Shown: in pieces, positions 58,176-64,000 of the stretch
How positions within the stretch are numbered: the first letter of the stretch is position 1
How the letters are laid out: each line of letters begins with the position of its first letter
From: Dendrophyllia cribrosa
Lineage: Eukaryota > Cnidaria > Anthozoa > Scleractinia > Dendrophylliidae
Reading direction: 5' to 3'
Length of the DNA: 64,000 nt
Assembly (NCBI GenBank): GCA_024195265.1
Contig: JAJLRJ010000005.1
Location: 16,106,536 to 16,170,535, forward strand
Notes under the pieces: generated by a model
The model's input: the letters and a program-made list of their open reading frames with translations, nothing else
The model's database searches: none
Told to the model about the DNA's origin: nothing
Position numbers and translations under genes: made by a program

Positions 58176-59577
58176 AGGGCTGCCTCCCTGTGAAAGAACA
58201 GATCTATAACCGAGATGCCATAATGTCTTTTAACCCTTTTACTCCCAGAGTCAATTTTGGAGACATGTAGTTTAGTTCTAAACTATTTGAGTCTGTCAAC
58301 AAAATCCTGTGGTGTGACCATTCAAATGAAACCTTTTTAGCAGTACTTTTGCATGGTACCATTTGTTTTTCAATATTTTGCAAAATGAAATTTGGGATTT
58401 TTCTTGAATTTTACTTTTGGCACTCTTGGGAGTTAAAGAGTTAAGTGCATGACAGGGTGCGCTTCTGGAACTACTCAACTTACCTTTTACCCTAGAACAG
58501 TTCCCTATGGAACTCTAGTGCAAAGAACTCTGCAAATCTATTACTAATCTTTAAAACACACTTTCAAGTCAAAGCTTTTTTAAAACTAGTTTTCAGTGTA
58601 TGTGTGGGTGTTCTTTCATTAGTTTTATTTTGATTTACCAATTATAAAATGTATGTATGAAATGCATGAATGTATAATTACGTGCATAATGTATGTTGAT
58701 TAATGTAAACTAATATCTTTTATGTTTTAATACTTTTATAATTTTTTAAAATTACCTCTGAAAATCCCCTTTGGGAACATAATAAATAAAGTATGTTTGT
58801 AAGTATGTAAGGTGGGCGCTTACCTGAGGTGATTGCTTACGAAAGGTCAAACCACAGCGCATCTTAGCTCTGAATCATATGAACATGTAGTCATTTAAAT
58901 GTACAAAGTCCCTATCATATCAGACAAAAATATTTTATTATAGAAGTTTTAATGCAAAGGACAATGTTTTTTTGTTTTTATATTGGAGTTGTATCATAAC
59001 ACATTATTAAATTTGCATCTATAGTGACAAGGAAAAATGGGCAAGTGGTTAAAAACCTGAGAAAAATTCAAATTGTCAACACTGAAAGTGCTTGCAGTGG
59101 CTTATAAGAGGTTTGGACCATAATTATTTGACTGGGGAAAAATGGTATAATTTTATGAAAGTGGTCGCTTACAAGAGGTAGTCACACATGGGCATTTGAC
59201 TGTAGTACAATAGAATAAAAACAATACCATGCAGTTAACTAACTGGCAAATAATATAAATAAACGTTGTGGGAGAACTAATGTTGTTTTTTCCTGTCCTT
59301 CATTTTCTTTGTTTACCTCAAACCATGTTTACATACATATGATACATCATATAACTTATTTAACCTCGGATTTAGAATAGCTCGAAGGAGCTAGTATCTC
59401 CGAGTATCCTCTAAAAAACTTTTTGACCATAATGTAAAGGAGCATTACGATTGGTTCTCCAAACGGTCCGAATTTTACTTAAACTGATCTTAATTATTGT
59501 GCAACACTAATTTTAATAAAAGGACACAAATGTCAAAAAATGCAAATTTTGTTAAGCTGTGCATTTTTTCGAAGACT
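58176..59577. other. Gene-free stretch
   Basis: AT-rich, no supported gene. A pair of GGTGGGCGCTTACCTGAGG / GTGGTCGCTTACAAGAGG motifs near 58811 and 59161 hints at an old repeat. Confidence 0.45.
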
Positions 59578-59728
59578 TAGCCTGTTCCAGGCGTTCAGAT
59601 AGTGGGGAAAGCGCGAATAGTTGGGGAAGGCGCTCCCCAGGCTCCCCGCATTTTTTTCGCTCGCCTTTCTTCGTGCCTTCCCCAACTATTCGTGCTTTCC
59701 CCACCATCTGAATGCCTGGGACAGGCTA
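59578..59728. mobile_element. 151-bp MITE with 9-bp target duplication
   Basis: Ends TAGCCTGTTCCAGGCGTTCA and the inverse; arms of about 50 bp include GTGGGGAAAGC. TCGAAGACT flanks both sides (59569-59577 and 59729-59737), typical of Mutator-like insertion. Confidence 0.85.
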
Positions 59729-60685
59729 TCGAAGACTCGACTTAATTGTAAATCTTGCGGGAATTTTTTAAAGGAGCTGACTTCAGCAGAATCAGAAACA
59801 GTTCCCGGTCGATACCAGATGCTGAAATTTGTAAAAACGTCTTGGTTTTTGGCAGGTCGTGTTGCGGCCATCCACTTGAACAGCAAGTGTTGTTGTTGTT
59901 GTTGATTGTTGTTGTTGTTGTTAAGACGCAAATTTGAAAATTTGTTCAAGGTCACGCGATATTCCCAGTCACGCTAGGGAATGACAATCCCTCTGTAGAT
60001 CTGCTTAGATTCTTGTTACATAAATTAATAGAAATTTAAAAAAGAAAACAAATAAAAACTTACAGCTTAAGGCTATGTCTACACTATACCGGATAGCTTA
60101 TCATGTCGACATGAAAAATACTCCGGCCTGGTGTGAACAGAAACGACCCAGAACTGGATATTTACTTCTTTTTCAGTGGGTTTCAATCCTTGCTCCTAGT
60201 TGTTGACTTCCGCTACGGTTCGGTTCGATTGCCTGTTCACACTGCCCCAGAGAGTGGCACGAGAATCTATCCGATATGTGACGATTCACTTTCACGAGCG
60301 CCGCGTCGCAGCGGCGCTCCGGAACGAAAATCGTTCCGAAACTAGCGTTTCATCACGGTGAACGAAAGGCCTATCCGGTATGGTTTTCGTGCCGGCGTAA
60401 GACCTGGGTGCTTACCATTAAACCAAGGAAACCGGTATTTTCGGTTGGAAAGCAAATGGTAAGGTTGATTTTCCGAGAATTCTGGTTGGAACTAGTGGAC
60501 AACCATCAGAGGTTGTCCCGCGATTCCGGTTGGGACGATTCGACTGGAATTTTCCTTACTATTTGAATTTAGAAAAAATTCAAATCACTAAATCGAGTTA
60601 ACGGTCTGGGTACCAGGACGGAGAAATGGAAAATTTTAAGGGTCTTTTAATGATAAGTGCAATCTCGTCGCCCCCTCCTCCACCC
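59729..60685. other. Gene-free stretch
   Basis: A (TTG)n run lies near 59889-59920. A likely MITE remnant runs from GGCTATGTCTACACTATACC (60072) to CTATCCGGTATGG (about 60384). No gene. Confidence 0.45.
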
Positions 60686-60880
60686 CATAGGGAACCCACG
60701 CGTTTATTTAGAATGATCATAGAATAAAGATACCGAAATGGACTTACGTGATGTTGTGTTTCAATCCAAAATGTGCTGTTGAATAACTGAAATCAGCTGA
60801 TCCCGGGATTTATAGCAGCCACAACGGTCTGATCAAATCCGTTGATACGATTTCGAAACGATCGTGTCTGTTATTTTTTA

Positions 60881-61848
60881 CCCGGCGTAGCCAATCGATA
60901 AAAATCGGTACCGGTAAAAATCGATAGAAATCAAATGATTTTTATCGATTGGTAACGTAAATCGGTAGAAATCGATAAAACAATTCGGTGTGTCAAATCG
61001 ATATTATCGATTTTGTTTGATTTTATCGATTTCTAACGCAAAACGTTCTTTGTTTGTTTGTGGTTTAAAAATTGTTGGTACACAATGAACAAAATGTACT
61101 TATTCAATTAAACATATTTACTTCACCATTTGTAACGTGAAGGAGTTGATTTTCACGTTCACAAGAAATACGAAATGCAGAAAAAATTTTACATTGTCAG
61201 CAACAGAAATTAAAACAAAACAGCAACTACTATTATTCACAGGTTAATATCAAGGGAAATATTTTTCTAGGTCTCCTAATACAAGGTATATATGAATATA
61301 AAAATTACTTGTACTTAATGCCGAAATTGTGGTAATATTCGGTCAGCTACTTTTATTTTCCTTGGCCTTGGTAACATAGATCTACCACCATGATGGCTAC
61401 AATTTGGCACCGAATAGATTAATAAGAACAATAACTATAATATAGCAACAATGATAAAACTAACAATTCACTGTTTAGATTAGCTTAAGATGGATACGCA
61501 CTCAGCTGAAGCGAATTGCCTTGTATCTTCGAGACGAACACAGGCAAGTTGGAAACAAATAGCTGAAAACAGTTCTAGTAGTGCTTGAAAAGGCCATTCT
61601 ATTCACTTGTTGTCTCTTGATTTTATAAAATAAGGCGATTATAATCGATTTTAAAGGCCAAAAATTCACTCGTTAAAAATCGATAACAATCGGTGAAAAT
61701 CAAGAAAAATCGATAAAACAAATGAGTGTGTCATCGAATTTTACCGATTGATCGATACAATCGATACCAATCAAATCAAATTTACCGATTTTTATCGATT
61801 TATCGATTGATAAATCGGTACCGATTTTTATCGATTGGCTACGCCGGG
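60881..61848. mobile_element. 968-bp element with CCCGGCGTAGCCAATCGATA ends
   Basis: Inverted ends CCCGGCGTAGCCAATCGATA and complement; the flanks repeat TTTTTA (60875-60880, 61849-61854). The undisrupted right arm of the host repeat near 63060 shows the empty site. ATCGATAAAAATCGGTA motifs recur at both ends. No frame. Confidence 0.85.
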
Positions 61849-62785
61849 TTTTTAATGGTCTCGCATTTCGCCGTCTGTTATTAAATTTTAACTTGTCAGC
61901 CGTCATGCGGCATGGTCTCGTATTTCGGCGTCTGGAAATAGGGAGAAGAGAAAATTGACAAGGGACGAAACTCATTTGAGGACAAATTTCTGCGGAAGCC
62001 GTTCCGACTCTTAACCGTCGGAATTAAGCTCAAAAACCACACTGAGTAGTATCTGAAAGGTTGAATTTGATGTCAGACCGTTTATTTTCCGTGGAAAAGT
62101 CGTTATTCATTCTTGAAATTAACAGAAATCTTTAGCTCCTCCATCGTAGCATCAATGACTTAACTTGAGTGGACCGGAAGTTGGCATATACGTTGTGACG
62201 TTGTGTTTATCAATCAATATATTTTGTTTAAGTGACGTTTTCCACGCGCTAAAAACATGCTAGAATATTTGTCGCGCTATGTTCCTGGTTTTCTCGAGTG
62301 TAATTTATTTGCTTTCGTGGGGTTTCGTTTTCCTTCTTGGTGCACGCTCTGCGTTTAAATATTCGATTTTAAATCGTCTATAACAGAATATCAAAGTTAG
62401 AGTTTGCCATTGTTTTTGAAATGTGACCAAAAATACACCTTCGGGAGTAAAAGTGTAAGTGGAATTTTTAAATATGTTGTCTTTCCTGTCGTGTTCCAAA
62501 TCTATCAAATGCAGGCATTTAATATCTCAAAGATTTTTTGTGTTATCACAGGGTCCTAAATCTGTGCCAACAGAACGCTCTAGATCTGATTCTTCAGGGG
62601 CATAATGCCTCGCGAATGTTAACAGACTCTTGTGAAAGGCTCCCTGGAGCTTTCGAGTACCTCGCGCATTGCGTCGGTGACGCGGTCCACTCAAGTTCAG
62701 TCACTGATATATCGATACAACTTCTGGAGTTTCGACCCTTGTCACTCTCTCTCTCTCTTAGCCGTTAAAAATTTAAACCCTTAAT

Positions 62786-62869
62786 TTAATAGGCCATTTC
62801 CGAGTTACGTTACGCCTCGTTGTCAAAGCGAGGCTAGGTGCACAACCTTTCATATGAAAATGAGTTTTC

Positions 62870-62900
<31 letters not shown>

Positions 62901-62967
62901 TGAAAGGTTTCGCACCTAGTCTCGCTTTGATAGAGAGGCTAAAGGCAACTCGGAAATGGCCTATTAA
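62786..62967. mobile_element. 182-bp palindromic MITE
   Basis: TTAATAGGCCATTTCCGAGT at the left and its inverse at the right; the centre has TTTCATATGAAAATGAG mirrored. Confidence 0.8.
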
Positions 62968-63313
62968 TAACAAACGGTTACGTGATATGCCGCATGACTG
63001 CGGAATGCGAGACGCTGACAAGTTAAAATTTAATAACAGACGGCGAAATGCGAGACCATTAAAAAATAACAGACACGATCGTTTCGAAATCGTATCAACG
63101 GATTTGATCAGCTGATCAGACCGTTGTGGCTGCTATAAATCCCGGGATCAGCTGATTTCAGTTATTCAACAGCACATTTTGGATTGAAACACAACATCAC
63201 GTAAGTCCATTTCGGTATCTTTATTCTATGATCATTCTAAATAAACGCGTGGGTTCCCTATGTCCACCCTGTAGACATGTGCGGCTTATGTCCCAGAAAG
63301 CTTTGGTGTTGAT

Positions 63314-63321
63314 TGACGTCA
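63314..63321 (+). promoter_or_regulatory. CRE site, module gene 5
   Basis: Perfect TGACGTCA 98 bp before the ATG, followed by CTGTAACGTGACCCGTGA. TATTGCGCCACA follows near 63366. Confidence 0.5.
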
Positions 63322-63411
63322 CTGTAACGTGACCCGTGATTTTGCGAAGGAACTCTTGGAAGCCATATTGCGCCACAAGCAGAATACGAGCAGGCGGAAA
63401 GGTTGAGAGTT

Positions 63412-64000
63412 ATGGCTGCTGCTTTGAAGTTTACACTCATTGCTTCTTCGCTTGTTGCTGTGAGTAATGGTTACTGTGATTCAGTATTCTCAACTGATTG
63501 TGATGTAGATCAAGTTTGTTGCAATCATGAATGTGTTTTTGGATCAGACTGTACCGGCTACGCTTGCTCCACTGATTCTGATTGTCTTCAAAGTTGTTGT
63601 AATGGTTATTGTGAAAATGATTGTGCGGGTTATTCATGTTCTGTGGACTCTGACTGTGGATCTTTCGGGTCTTGTTGCGATGGAACATGTTCGTCTGGGT
63701 ATGACGACTGTTTTTATGATCCTACAGCAGTCATTGTTGGCTCGATATTTGGCACGATCATCTTTTTTATGGTCTCTATGTGTGTTTACGCTTGCCGACG
63801 CCGCCGAATAGTTCGTCACGGAAGAGTAATAGTAGGACAAACGGTTACTGCTACTACTATCACCACCACAAGAACGGTGCAACAGGCCAACCAACCCTAC
63901 CCTGGGCAGATGCCACCGTCATACCAACAAGGCTACCCATACCACCCCCCACCTCAGTATGAACAGTATCAGGTGGCTGCACCTCCACCATACTACCCTG
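63412..64000 (+). CDS. Three-module membrane protein, gene 5, cut by window end
   Basis: Open from an ATG in GTTGAGAGTTATGG to the last base, 196 codons with no stop. It begins MAAALKFTLIASSLVAVSNG, a shorter signal peptide than its paralogues. Three six-Cys modules follow; the second is compact (LQSCC and END-C spacing). The membrane span is near VIVGSIFGTIIFFMVSMCVY, then ACRRRR and VTATTITTTR as in gene 4. The visible tail has PPSY, PPQY and the start of a PPPYYP motif. The closest relative here is gene 4 by the shared tail. The C-terminus lies beyond the window. Confidence 0.85.
   Translation, partial: MAAALKFTLIASSLVAVSNGYCDSVFSTDCDVDQVCCNHECVFGSDCTGYACSTDSDCLQSCCNGYCENDCAGYSCSVDSDCGSFGSCCDGTCSSGYDDCFYDPTAVIVGSIFGTIIFFMVSMCVYACRRRRIVRHGRVIVGQTVTATTITTTRTVQQANQPYPGQMPPSYQQGYPYHPPPQYEQYQVAAPPPYYP

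Larger units (their letters stand above)
60686..63262. mobile_element. 2.6-kb inverted-repeat element
   Basis: The left arm starts CATAGGGAACCCACGCG; the right arm ends with its complement. The arms share TGATCCCGGGATTTATAGC and TGGTCTCGCATTTCGCCG. The left arm is split by another element (60881-61848); the loop is about 61920-62985. The right end lies about 50 bp before the CRE of gene 5. Confidence 0.8.

Overview
This is eukaryotic DNA, AT-rich and full of short inverted-repeat transposons. The protein families and repeat types suggest an anthozoan cnidarian, most likely a stony coral; that is inference, because nothing in the window names a species. There are no bacterial operons, rRNA genes or CRISPR arrays. 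Only a few percent of the sequence is coding.

Region 1 (about 1-7.5 kb) holds no recognisable gene, only repeats. Region 2 (about 7.5-33.4 kb) is a minus-strand tandem array of five units. Each carries a two-exon gene for a small secreted protein that looks like interleukin-17. In every copy a 7-codon exon 1 joins in phase 0 to a 417-nt exon 2, giving 145 residues. Copies 2-5 are intact. Copy 1 is split by a 1,027-bp TA-flanked transposon, and subtracting it leaves exactly 417 nt. TATA boxes, an upstream octamer, AU-rich 3' regions and a poly(A) signal recur between units, and a 90-bp minisatellite sits at several unit borders.

Region 3 (33.2-36.5 kb) holds repeats and a broken Harbinger-type (DDE_Tnp_4) transposase. 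Region 4 (36.5-64 kb) is a plus-strand family of five intronless genes, the last cut by the window end. They encode type I membrane proteins with a signal peptide, three or four six-cysteine modules (C-C-CC-C-C), one membrane span and a Pro/Tyr-rich tail, which in most members carries PPxY and in two PSAP. All five have a perfect TGACGTCA about 90-135 bp before the ATG. The third gene has an in-frame stop that removes its PPxY motifs. Between them lie a broken Mutator-like transposase, LINE remnants, a tRNA-derived fold-back and many MITEs.

The main interest is a cytokine-like array next to a family of cysteine-module membrane proteins, both grown by tandem duplication and both showing gene decay. 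A functional link between them is not shown by the sequence.
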